Shown here in pieces: positions 56,562 through 64,000 of a stretch of 64,000 bases of DNA. How positions within the stretch are numbered: position 1 is the stretch's first letter; the number at the start of each line of letters is the position of its first letter. Below the pieces are notes generated by a model, which worked only from the letters and a program-made list of their open reading frames with translations, did not search any database and was not told the DNA's origin. The stretch spans positions 1 through 64,000 of the forward strand of contig CAYLVB010000002.1 in NCBI GenBank assembly GCA_964387075.1, given 5' to 3'. Source of the stretch: PALSA-968 sp964387075. Lineage in GTDB: Bacteria > Bacteroidota > Bacteroidia > B-17B0 > Aurantibacillaceae. Made by a program: the position numbers and the translations under genes.

Positions 56562-57995
56562 TTATTCTTTTCCTACGATCACCTTGTGGTTGCTGATCTT
56601 TCCCATGGCGTTTATGTAAACCATATAAGCACCAGGGGAGTCAACATGTACTTTGGCTTTATTATTGCTTTTGATGACGCGGGCATTTACTTCCTGTCCG
56701 TAAACATTCATTACACGAACCAGGTCATGTTTGCCAATGTTATCAATAACGAAGTTTCCATCAAAGGCAGGATTCGGGTAAATATTTGCCGGAGCGTTCT
56801 TGAAATAAGAAATACCCATGCTGCTGCCTTGCGATTTAAAGAATACATCGTCTACTTTGAAAGTAGAACCAACGAATGTGACAGCGGTGTCATTGTAAGT
56901 AGACGACTGGAAAGAAATGATGACGGAATCTGTAGACATGCCGTTGCTGATCGGCACCTCGGCAAACTGGTAAGAAGCAACTGGTGTGTTGTACCATGCA
57001 TTTTGATAATTTACATTCGACCCATTCTTTTTAAAGTTAAGATTCACCAGGGCTGTATCTGAACCCATGGGCGCGTATTTATAATAGAAACAAAGTGTGT
57101 CTACTGCCGCTGTAAAAGGCATGCCACCCACCTGGCAATTTGAGCCACCGCAATTGTTAAGGTAATATCCGTTGCTGACTCCACCGAAACTTGCGCGCGG
57201 GATGCCATTATTGTCCCCTAAACGGGTGACCATTTCAACGGCATACTGGCCATTGGTTTTATCGGTTGTTTGGTTAACCCCCACGCCCTCGCTACTAACC
57301 ATTGTATACCAGTTATCGGGAGAATAAATGGTTTGGTTACTCCAGTTCTCAAAATCTCCGTTCATTGCCGCCGGCTGGGTAACTCCAATAAGCGACACAC
57401 TGTCTAATTGCAGCATGCTGCCCGGGATGGCAATGTTATTGAATATATCACTTGAAACGGCCCCAAAGATCATGGTATCCGGCGCGCCTAACAAGGGAGG
57501 ATTGAAAGTAAAGGAAAAGGGTGTATATGTACTGTGCACCCCGCCCAATTTAAATAGATACATGCCCTGGCAAACAAAATTGTTCTTAAAGGCAACCAGG
57601 ATGCCACCGCTATCGGGCGCAGTTGTGTTCGACTTGTAATATCCTTTGATCCCTGTAGGAATTTGCGTGTAAGGAATTCCACCTGGCCATTGGCACGGGC
57701 TGTTTCCTGATCCATTCGGCTGCGGCGCGCTTAGCATATAAGCCATACAGGTATCGTTTCCGTTAGCTACAGTGGTTAGTTGAACGGCAAAATTTCCATT
57801 GTAAAAATCGGTTGTTTTAACAATGTTGAACGGCGATGTGCATTTAAAATAAGCTTCACCGTTAGAGTTTGAGTATCCTGTAGGAAAATCATAGGTGATG
57901 TTGGTCCAGTTCTCGAAAGACCCGTTCAGCACGGTTTGTGCATTCAATGTGAAGGCGGAAAGAATAGCGGACAATGAGTAGATAATTTTTTTCAT
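56562..57995 (-). CDS. T9SS type A secreted protein with two PCMD-like repeats
   Basis: 477 residues with signal peptide MKKIIYSLSAILSAFTLNAQ. Two copies of a ~180-residue beta-sandwich: NGSFENWTN and later NGDFENWSN open the repeats, each with AVQLTT/AVEMVTR and a long loop. The end (NIYPNPAFDGNFVIDN ... GAYMVYINAMGKISNHKVIVGKE) is the type A T9SS sorting domain. The N-terminal repeat is shared with the protein at 6907. Ligand unknown; carbohydrate-binding is possible. Confidence 0.85.
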   Translation of the reverse strand: MKKIIYSLSAILSAFTLNAQTVLNGSFENWTNITYDFPTGYSNSNGEAYFKCTSPFNIVKTTDFYNGNFAVQLTTVANGNDTCMAYMLSAPQPNGSGNSPCQWPGGIPYTQIPTGIKGYYKSNTTAPDSGGILVAFKNNFVCQGMYLFKLGGVHSTYTPFSFTFNPPLLGAPDTMIFGAVSSDIFNNIAIPGSMLQLDSVSLIGVTQPAAMNGDFENWSNQTIYSPDNWYTMVSSEGVGVNQTTDKTNGQYAVEMVTRLGDNNGIPRASFGGVSNGYYLNNCGGSNCQVGGMPFTAAVDTLCFYYKYAPMGSDTALVNLNFKKNGSNVNYQNAWYNTPVASYQFAEVPISNGMSTDSVIISFQSSTYNDTAVTFVGSTFKVDDVFFKSQGSSMGISYFKNAPANIYPNPAFDGNFVIDNIGKHDLVRVMNVYGQEVNARVIKSNNKAKVHVDSPGAYMVYINAMGKISNHKVIVGKE

Positions 57996-58094
57996 AAGCG
58001 GTTGGTTTAATTTAATTTAAAGATAATATAATTTTTACAACCCCAAAATCCGGGAAGTAACCATAATTCATGCAATAAATTGGTAATAAGACTG

Positions 58095-60617
58095 TTAGAA
58101 TCCTCCGCCCATGCCTTCCATCTGGCTGTTATCGCCGCCTTTTTGCTGCTTGGCGCGCTTGAAAATGCTCACATCCATTTTCCCGAAGAGGTAAGTAACA
58201 GAGAAACGGAGGTAACGACTTTCGCGACGACGGCTCAGGTCCTGTATATAATAAGGAGTGTCAAAATGCTGTCCCATCCTTTTGGTATTGAAACAATCGC
58301 TCAGCAACAAATTGAACATCCACTTGAATTTCCAGTTATAGCTAAGTGTTGCGTCCATAGAATATTGGGGGATTGTAGTTCCTTGCGGTAAAATGCGCGG
58401 CGCCTCGTAGTTTCCGTTCAGCTGGAGGCTGATGCTTTTCGGAAATTTATAAAGCAAGGTTGTTTTGGCATTGTAGCTATACCCAGAATTGGTTTGCGTG
58501 GTGGTTGGTGTAGGGTTCCAGCTTACTTCGGTATAAAAATAATTTAAGTTCGCGGTCACATCCAGGTTCTTGAACAAAGTGAACTTCAAGGTATTTTCCC
58601 AACCATAGCGATAACTGTTCTTACCGTTTTGGAAAGTGTTGATCAATACCAGGCTGCCGGGAGCTTGCGGGTAGCTAACATTCGTGATCGGATTCTCAGA
58701 ATACCTTCCATATATAGAAGTAAGATAATTTAATTTACCCCAGGTGATGTTGTAGTTCATCTCCGCGATGTTCTGGAACTCAGGGGTCAACTTAGGATTA
58801 CCGATGCGGATATTCTGTTGATCGCTGGCCATTACAAAGGGCATCAATTGGAAGAAGTTCGGGCGGTCTATCTTCCTGGAGAAGTTCACCTGCACTTCCT
58901 GGTTATGCGGAAGCTTTTTAGAGAGATAGATACCGGGAAACAAAGCGTTCATAAGGTTATCAATTCCTGTGGGGTATTCATAAGAGAACGATTGCCCTTT
59001 ATTGGTAAGTGTTCCTTTATAAGAAGAGCTTTCAAAACGCAAACCGCCCTGGTAGCCTATGCCCCAGATCTTGCTGCTGTAGTTCACATAAGCCGCGGTT
59101 ATAAGATTATCGATACTGTAGTGATTTGTGAGCGAGGTATCCTGCGTATAATCCAGGTCGGCGTAGGTTTTAAAATAAGTGTTTTGGTCATTCTTGCTAT
59201 GGCTGTAGTTGGCTTTCACGCCTGTTTCAAACTTGGTATGGTCGTTCAGCGGGTTCACAAAATCCAATTGGTAGTTGAACATATCGGCGCCTGAGTTTCC
59301 GTCGTTGAGCATCTTGTTGGAAAGGTTTGGATCGATGTTCGGGCTGTTCATAACGTAATTCTCGGTCGTGTTCAGGTAGCCGCTTTTTCCGAAGTTATGA
59401 TTGAAATTAAGATCGGAAGTTAATTCTTTTCCTGCGGTAGGAAAGGTTTTACGGTACTGTATCTGCCCGGTAAAATTGGTGAACCAGCTCTTGGAATCGT
59501 TGGTTCGGAAACCGTTGTTGAGGATGTTTTTATTTGAATCGGAGACCAGGGATTCCTGTTTATCGTAGGTATTGAAATTTCCATGCACATAATTCCCCGA
59601 TACAGTAATGCTGTTACGATTATTGATGTTATAATCAAAACCCAAACGGCCAAATTGAAAAGCGTTGGTAAAGCGTGCCACGTTGGTTTGGTTATAATAG
59701 CCCACCACCCTGTCGTTGTTTAGATTGGTGCGGTCCGTGAAGCCATCATTCAAATTGGTCTGCTGGTTATAACTGTACATCACGAAAAAGTTGAACGGGC
59801 TTTCCTTCACGTTAAGGTTCACCATACTGTTATAACGATCGTTGGTTCCAATACCTCCCATGATCATGCCATTGTAGCCGGGCTTGGTATTCTTTTTCAT
59901 GATCACGTTCAGGATACCGCCGCTGGCCGATGCATCATATTTTACCGAAGGATTGGTAATGATCTCGATGCGCTCGATCTGGTCGCTCGGAATTTGCTGC
60001 AGGGTTAAAGTAGTTGGCCTTCCGTCTACGTAGATCATCACGCCGTTATTCCTCAAAGTAACATTCCCGTCCGCGTCTACGTTCACACTCGGAATATTTT
60101 TCACCGCGTCAAGACCTGTACCGCCCCTGGTTGAAAGATCCTTATCTACATTATAGATCTTGCGGTCGATGCTCATCACCATAGCGCTTTTCTCTTCGGT
60201 TACAGTTACCTCGCCAAGCACAGCAACATCCGGTTCGAGCATAATATTGCCAAGATCCTTGTCGACATTTTGCATGTTCACGAAAATGCGCTGCTCGTAG
60301 TTCTTGTAGCCCAGGAAGGAGATGCGAATGCGGTAACCGCCAAACGGAAGGTTCTCCAAAGCAAAATCGCCGTTACCTTTAGCGAGCTCTCCCGCAATGG
60401 CACTGTCCTTATCAAACCATAACAAAGCTACCGCGGCAAACTCTACGGGTTCTTTCGTTTTAGAGTCGAGTACACGTCCATAAAGGCGGGCAAAGTTCAT
60501 GTTGCTCAAATTCATCCCTTTGGTGTTTCCACCACCACCACCCATGCCACCTGGAAATTGAGCGAATGCCGGAAGAGAGAGGACAGTAAGCAGTAAAAGA
60601 GTAAAAAAGCGTTTCAT
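58095..60617 (-). CDS. Outer-membrane beta-barrel protein, TonB receptor-like
   Basis: 840 residues from the ATG at 60617 (signal peptide MKRFFTLLLLTVLSLPAFAQ). A Gly-rich segment is followed by a carboxypeptidase-regulatory-like domain (LYGRVLDSKTKEPVEFAAVAL...GYKNYEQRIFV, about 40-130), a plug domain (SIDRKIYNVDKDLSTRGGTGLDAVKNIPSVNVDADGNVTLRN...YVDGRPTTL), and a long barrel rich in Tyr/Asn. This is the OMP_b-brl_3 subtype of TonB-dependent transporters, without a visible SusD partner. Substrate is unknown. The TACCTTTG box (60662-60655) agrees with this start. Confidence 0.9.
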   Translation of the reverse strand: MKRFFTLLLLTVLSLPAFAQFPGGMGGGGGNTKGMNLSNMNFARLYGRVLDSKTKEPVEFAAVALLWFDKDSAIAGELAKGNGDFALENLPFGGYRIRISFLGYKNYEQRIFVNMQNVDKDLGNIMLEPDVAVLGEVTVTEEKSAMVMSIDRKIYNVDKDLSTRGGTGLDAVKNIPSVNVDADGNVTLRNNGVMIYVDGRPTTLTLQQIPSDQIERIEIITNPSVKYDASASGGILNVIMKKNTKPGYNGMIMGGIGTNDRYNSMVNLNVKESPFNFFVMYSYNQQTNLNDGFTDRTNLNNDRVVGYYNQTNVARFTNAFQFGRLGFDYNINNRNSITVSGNYVHGNFNTYDKQESLVSDSNKNILNNGFRTNDSKSWFTNFTGQIQYRKTFPTAGKELTSDLNFNHNFGKSGYLNTTENYVMNSPNIDPNLSNKMLNDGNSGADMFNYQLDFVNPLNDHTKFETGVKANYSHSKNDQNTYFKTYADLDYTQDTSLTNHYSIDNLITAAYVNYSSKIWGIGYQGGLRFESSSYKGTLTNKGQSFSYEYPTGIDNLMNALFPGIYLSKKLPHNQEVQVNFSRKIDRPNFFQLMPFVMASDQQNIRIGNPKLTPEFQNIAEMNYNITWGKLNYLTSIYGRYSENPITNVSYPQAPGSLVLINTFQNGKNSYRYGWENTLKFTLFKNLDVTANLNYFYTEVSWNPTPTTTQTNSGYSYNAKTTLLYKFPKSISLQLNGNYEAPRILPQGTTIPQYSMDATLSYNWKFKWMFNLLLSDCFNTKRMGQHFDTPYYIQDLSRRRESRYLRFSVTYLFGKMDVSIFKRAKQQKGGDNSQMEGMGGGF

Positions 60618-60654
60618 TTCATGTTCCGGAAAGACCGGCATTTTGTTCGGTCCG

Positions 60655-60662
60655 CAAAGGTA
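60655..60662 (-). promoter_or_regulatory. -7 box TACCTTTG of the outer-membrane barrel gene
   Basis: A perfect TAnnTTTG on the minus strand, 37 bases before the ATG at 60617. It lies inside a longer possible frame starting at 60707, which is therefore rejected. Confidence 0.6.
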
Positions 60663-60782
60663 CACAAGGTATTTTAATGTGAATAAACTCTTTGTGATAA
60701 ACGGCAAAAACGGTGTAAATTTATCACTGAAAAAATGCGGTTCTCCCCCGTAAAGGGGTAGGGTTTTTGTTAAAATAGCTTA

Positions 60783-61385
60783 ATGCTTAGATCACATTAC
60801 AAACCGGGTAGGGTAGAAGCCGGCTGCGACGAGGCCGGAAGGGGCTGCCTGGCAGGTCCGGTAGTTGCCGCCGCCGTGATCCTGCCACCTAAATACCGCA
60901 ACAAAAAGATCAACGATTCCAAACAGATCCCTGAAAAAACACGTTCTGTGCTTGCTGAAATGATCAAGCAAGACGCGCTTGCCTGGGCGGTTTCTGTAGT
61001 GAGTCATACCGAGATCGATCAAATGAACATCCTTAATGCATCCATCGAGGGCATGCACCGCGCGGTGCATCAATTGACCATTCGCCCCGAATTTTTACTT
61101 ATCGACGGGAACCGATTCAAACCTTACCCCGATATACCGCATTTATGCGTGGTAGAGGGAGATGCCACCTATATGAGCATAGCGGCCGCCTCCCTATTGG
61201 CCAAGACCCATCGCGACGAATTGATGCTTCGGTTGCACGAGCAATTTCCGCATTACGGGTGGGATACCAACAAAGGGTATCCAACCGGAAAACACCGCGA
61301 AGGCATAGTGCTGCACGGCGCCTGCGAACTGCACCGCAAGACCTTTACCCTCTTACCGCCACAGCTTTCGCTCTTCGACCAATGA
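60783..61385 (+). CDS. rnhB: Ribonuclease HII
   Basis: 200 residues that remove RNA from RNA-DNA hybrids and single ribonucleotides. The catalytic acids are in GCDEAGRGCLAGPVV (Asp and Glu), the DSKQIPEKTR segment and LLIDGNRFKPYPD, with a further acid in VVEGDATYMSIAAASLLAKTHRDELM. Full length. Divergent from the outer-membrane barrel gene; the next gene starts 77 bases later. Confidence 0.95.
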   Translation: MLRSHYKPGRVEAGCDEAGRGCLAGPVVAAAVILPPKYRNKKINDSKQIPEKTRSVLAEMIKQDALAWAVSVVSHTEIDQMNILNASIEGMHRAVHQLTIRPEFLLIDGNRFKPYPDIPHLCVVEGDATYMSIAAASLLAKTHRDELMLRLHEQFPHYGWDTNKGYPTGKHREGIVLHGACELHRKTFTLLPPQLSLFDQ

Positions 61386-61446
61386 TTTTCACATTGGGGT
61401 ATTGATAACCTGCGCAAGACCCTAAAAAAGACCTTCCACCTTACGG

Positions 61447-61454
61447 TATCTTTA
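61447..61454 (+). promoter_or_regulatory. -7-like box TATCTTTA of the last gene
   Basis: One mismatch from TAnnTTTG, seven bases before the TTG start at 61462. Confidence 0.4.
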
Positions 61455-61461
61455 CCCTACA

Positions 61462-64000
61462 TTGGTAAAAAAGGTTTCGTTCATAGCTTTGATCATTGCC
61501 GCGCTGGCCTGCGGAACCTGGGGTTACTTTTACCTGCAGGATCTTAAAAGACCGGCGCAAAAACCTTTTGATGTCCTGCCGGATTCGTGCAGTGTGTTGA
61601 TAGAGATCCGCGATCCTGCCCATTTTGTTTCCGGGCTTACGCAGGGAAACCTCGTGTGGGAAGAATTTTTGGGAATAAATGCCATTGGCGATCTCAATCG
61701 CGCCTTGCTGCTTTTAGATTCTCTTTCCAATGAGGAGGAGACGCGTGAATACCTGGGTAACCAACCGGTGTATTGCGCGCTTTACGGGAGCGGAAAAACA
61801 CAGCAGGTCGTTTATGCTTTCAATCTTTCTGACGTGAATGAATCTGAAAAAGCGCTCGCCTTCTTCGAAAAGAATTTTGAAGCGAAGAAACTAAGCAGCG
61901 ATCTGTACCAATGTACGTTCAAACCGGATAAGCGTTACGAGCTTTATCTATTAACACGGCCGGGCCTCTTCGTGATCTCTGCCGGGAAAGAATTGATCGA
62001 CAATATGGCGGCAGGTACTTCTAAAAACAGTCTCTCCTCCAACAAACAATTCTCAGATTCCTACAAAACAGCGGCCCGCGACAAAGGCATTGGTATCTTC
62101 GTTCACGGTCCGCGGTTCTCAAAGGATGTATGGAGTGGTTTTTTTTCCGGGCAATCCAACTCCCTGTTCAATGATCCTAGCGAAAAATGGATAGCCAGCG
62201 ATCTCGGGCTCGAGCCTTCAGATATAGATCTGCAGGGATTCATACCCGCCGATTCCCTGGGAATAGCGCGTATGCTAATGGATCAGCAAGCCGGCGACCT
62301 CGACGATCTATATGAGCATTTGCCCTACCATACTTTTTATTTTGAGGCCGTTAACATCAACGATTACGCGCTGTTTTGCAGGGATAATTACAATGGTGAC
62401 AGCGCCGCGAGAAAGAACGATCTCAAAAAATATTCCGACAGCCTTTCTGCCGACGCGCAAACGGAGATCATTTCTATAATGGGGAATTTCTCTTGTGTTT
62501 TTTCCGAGCTATCGAAGGATATGGTCACACAATTCGGCATGATCGCCTTATCCGATGCTGAAAGAGCGCTTTCTTTCCTGGAAGCGGTTGCTGATTCAAC
62601 TTTACTGATGTCGGATTCAGCGAATCTTTTCCGGGTTGGGGATGGGAAATTGTTTACGCACATCAGCGCGGGCTTCTTCCGAAAAGGATTCGTTTATGTA
62701 AGTGTGATCAACGAATGCGCGGTTTTTTGTAATTCGATAAGCGCACTGGGAGAATACCGTAGAACTGTTTCGAGTAAAAATAATTTTTCGAATAATGAAA
62801 GAGCCCTCCAATTCATTGAAAAGAACTTTAACACGGAACTCAATTATATGTATTACAGTGATGTATTTAAGAACAACGGCGAAATAAAAGGCGCGCTTTC
62901 CGCTTCGCTGAACAAGCACCTGGAGGAAAAACCTGATCTATTCGAAAAATTTGACGCAATAGGATTGTCCTTGCAGAAACTCAAAGGAAGTGTTTTTTAT
63001 AAGGCGCATGTCGGCTTCAATCCAAAGAACAAAATGTATCAAAATACATTGTGGGAAACGCTTTGCGACACCGACCTGTACAGTATACCTGTTCCTATGG
63101 TCAATCATAGAACAGGCGAGAAGGAACTTCTTTGCCAGGACCGCGCCAATACGCTCTACCTGGTAAGTAATACAGGAAAGATACTCTGGAAAAGGAATGT
63201 GAAAGAGAAGCTATTGGGCGAGCCTGTACAGGTAGATTATTTTGCCAATGGAAAGCTCCAAATGCTGTTTGCCAGTGAGAATTACATACATCTTGTTGAC
63301 CGCAACGGAAATTATGTGCAGGATTTCCCGGTGCGTATCAAGGCCGGGGCTTCGGGCGGAGTTTCGGTATTTGATTATGATGGCTCAAAGAATTATCGCC
63401 TGTGGCTACCTTTAAAGAATAACACCGTGGTGTGCCTCAATACCGCTTGTAAAGCTGTTGAGGGATTTGTTCCTGTCTCCATCAAGGCACCGTTGACCAG
63501 GTCCATCGAACATTTGTCCATACAGCAAAAGGATTATTTCATTATCACCGATACCGCGGGAAACATCTATGTGACCAATCGCAAAGGAGAGCAGCGTGCC
63601 CCGATCTCCAACAAATTACCTGCGGGGAATGGCACCGTGTATTTTGACGTTGGAAAGGATATTTCCAGAACGTATATCTGTTTTGTTGATCTGGCTGCCA
63701 ATACGCTCAAAAAACTATCTCTCACTGATAAGGTTGAAACCACGAAATTTTCCGGATCAATGGAACCCGTGAATTATTTCTTCGATACGCTGCAGGAAAG
63801 TGGAAACTCCCTGGTGGTGCTTGCCGGCGCCAAAAGCATGGAGGTCTATGACCTTTTCGGAAAGAAGATCACGGAATTAAAGAGTACTGCAGAAAGTGAT
63901 GGACCGGGAGAAGCACTTATGTTCGGGGATAAAAAAGTATACGCACGACTGGAAAAGGAAACAGGCATTCTTCAATTAACCGAACTCAAAAAACAGGTAC
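61462..64000 (+). CDS. Large unidentified membrane-anchored protein, C-terminus outside window
   Basis: I read the frame from a TTG at 61462 without a stop to the window edge, at least 846 codons. The N-terminus (VKKVSFIALIIAALACGTWGYFYLQ) is a single membrane anchor or uncleaved signal. Residues about 35-500 are a globular region with weak similarity in style to DUF3352-type proteins (VLPDSCSVLIEIRDPAHFV, LFVISAGKELIDNM). From about 530 it becomes a propeller-like repeat with strands such as TGKILWKRNVKEK, NGNYVQDFPVRIKAG and DTAGNIYVTNRKGEQ. No catalytic motif is recognised. It may be exported, but the C-terminus that would show a sorting signal is missing. Confidence 0.75.
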   Translation, partial: MVKKVSFIALIIAALACGTWGYFYLQDLKRPAQKPFDVLPDSCSVLIEIRDPAHFVSGLTQGNLVWEEFLGINAIGDLNRALLLLDSLSNEEETREYLGNQPVYCALYGSGKTQQVVYAFNLSDVNESEKALAFFEKNFEAKKLSSDLYQCTFKPDKRYELYLLTRPGLFVISAGKELIDNMAAGTSKNSLSSNKQFSDSYKTAARDKGIGIFVHGPRFSKDVWSGFFSGQSNSLFNDPSEKWIASDLGLEPSDIDLQGFIPADSLGIARMLMDQQAGDLDDLYEHLPYHTFYFEAVNINDYALFCRDNYNGDSAARKNDLKKYSDSLSADAQTEIISIMGNFSCVFSELSKDMVTQFGMIALSDAERALSFLEAVADSTLLMSDSANLFRVGDGKLFTHISAGFFRKGFVYVSVINECAVFCNSISALGEYRRTVSSKNNFSNNERALQFIEKNFNTELNYMYYSDVFKNNGEIKGALSASLNKHLEEKPDLFEKFDAIGLSLQKLKGSVFYKAHVGFNPKNKMYQNTLWETLCDTDLYSIPVPMVNHRTGEKELLCQDRANTLYLVSNTGKILWKRNVKEKLLGEPVQVDYFANGKLQMLFASENYIHLVDRNGNYVQDFPVRIKAGASGGVSVFDYDGSKNYRLWLPLKNNTVVCLNTACKAVEGFVPVSIKAPLTRSIEHLSIQQKDYFIITDTAGNIYVTNRKGEQRAPISNKLPAGNGTVYFDVGKDISRTYICFVDLAANTLKKLSLTDKVETTKFSGSMEPVNYFFDTLQESGNSLVVLAGAKSMEVYDLFGKKITELKSTAESDGPGEALMFGDKKVYARLEKETGILQLTELKKQV

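Overview
This window comes from a member of the Bacteroidota, probably a gliding or T9SS-bearing Flavobacteriia/Sphingobacteriia-type organism. The evidence is a GldM homologue, at least four proteins with type A T9SS C-terminal sorting domains, TAnnTTTG promoter boxes (the Bacteroidota -7 element), an atpBEFHAG operon without atpDC, kynurenine 3-monooxygenase, and an OMP_b-brl_3-type outer-membrane barrel. The genus cannot be named from the sequence alone.

Layout. 1-976 is the N-terminal part of a secreted Ig-like-repeat protein that runs off the left edge. 1039-7797 holds a membrane sensor stub, an RluA pseudouridine synthase, a DoxX protein, an NTF2-like secreted protein, an orphan GldM, a TPR sensor stub and a T9SS cargo. 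7880-28077 is a compact 20 kb stress island. It carries five tandem-domain universal stress proteins, Hsp20, DUF1003, a beta-CASP MBL RNase-like protein, a CDF transporter, a PAS histidine kinase, a receiver-Crp fusion regulator, a Cys-rich copper-binding bundle protein, a DUF4396 protein, a TerB-like protein, a UbiB/ABC1 kinase, a TauE/SafE permease, an MlaEFD-type lipid transporter and two members of an unnamed family. 28201-33389 holds tRNA-Gln and the F1Fo ATP synthase operon. 33617-41705 is mixed housekeeping: thioredoxin-like, DUF2279, deoxynucleoside kinase, SiaB-like, kmo, a CPBP protease and a T9SS cargo. 41785-44296 is a long S74-chaperoned repeat adhesin broken by one frameshift. 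44408-51254 holds a small HTH protein, dusB, an 800 bp repeat-rich gap, a T9SS cargo, a second pair of sensor stubs and an FtsX-like permease. 51256-56517 holds rbfA, a cupin and a SAM-riboswitch-controlled methionine operon (leader peptide, metX, hom, osmC, metZ). 56562-64000 holds a T9SS cargo, an outer-membrane barrel, rnhB and a long unidentified protein that runs off the right edge.

The main discovery candidate is the regulatory code of the 20 kb island. Every promoter region that can be delimited there carries a palindrome TGAYNNNNRTCA. Its centre lies 29.5 bp (once 28.5 bp) from the first base of a -7 box, or two helical turns further out at 51.5 bp. That is the geometry of class II and class I CRP/FNR activation. 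The island encodes its own candidate activator, a response regulator fused to a Crp-type DNA-binding module, preceded by its PAS kinase; that pair also sits behind the same operator. The whole resembles a dormancy, hypoxia or redox stress regulon analogous in content to DosR-type regulons.

The second candidate is a set of four proteins, two membrane-domain and two TPR-TM. All end shortly after the motif that normally links sensors to SpoIIE/PP2C phosphatases in this phylum, yet none has a phosphatase domain. A SiaB-like kinase and a STAS-like protein elsewhere in the window fit a partner-switching theme. Other points are a SAM-I riboswitch followed by a Cys-rich leader peptide, a palindromic repeat inserted inside a signal peptide, a nonsense codon in a coiled-coil gene, and hairpins bracketing atpE.
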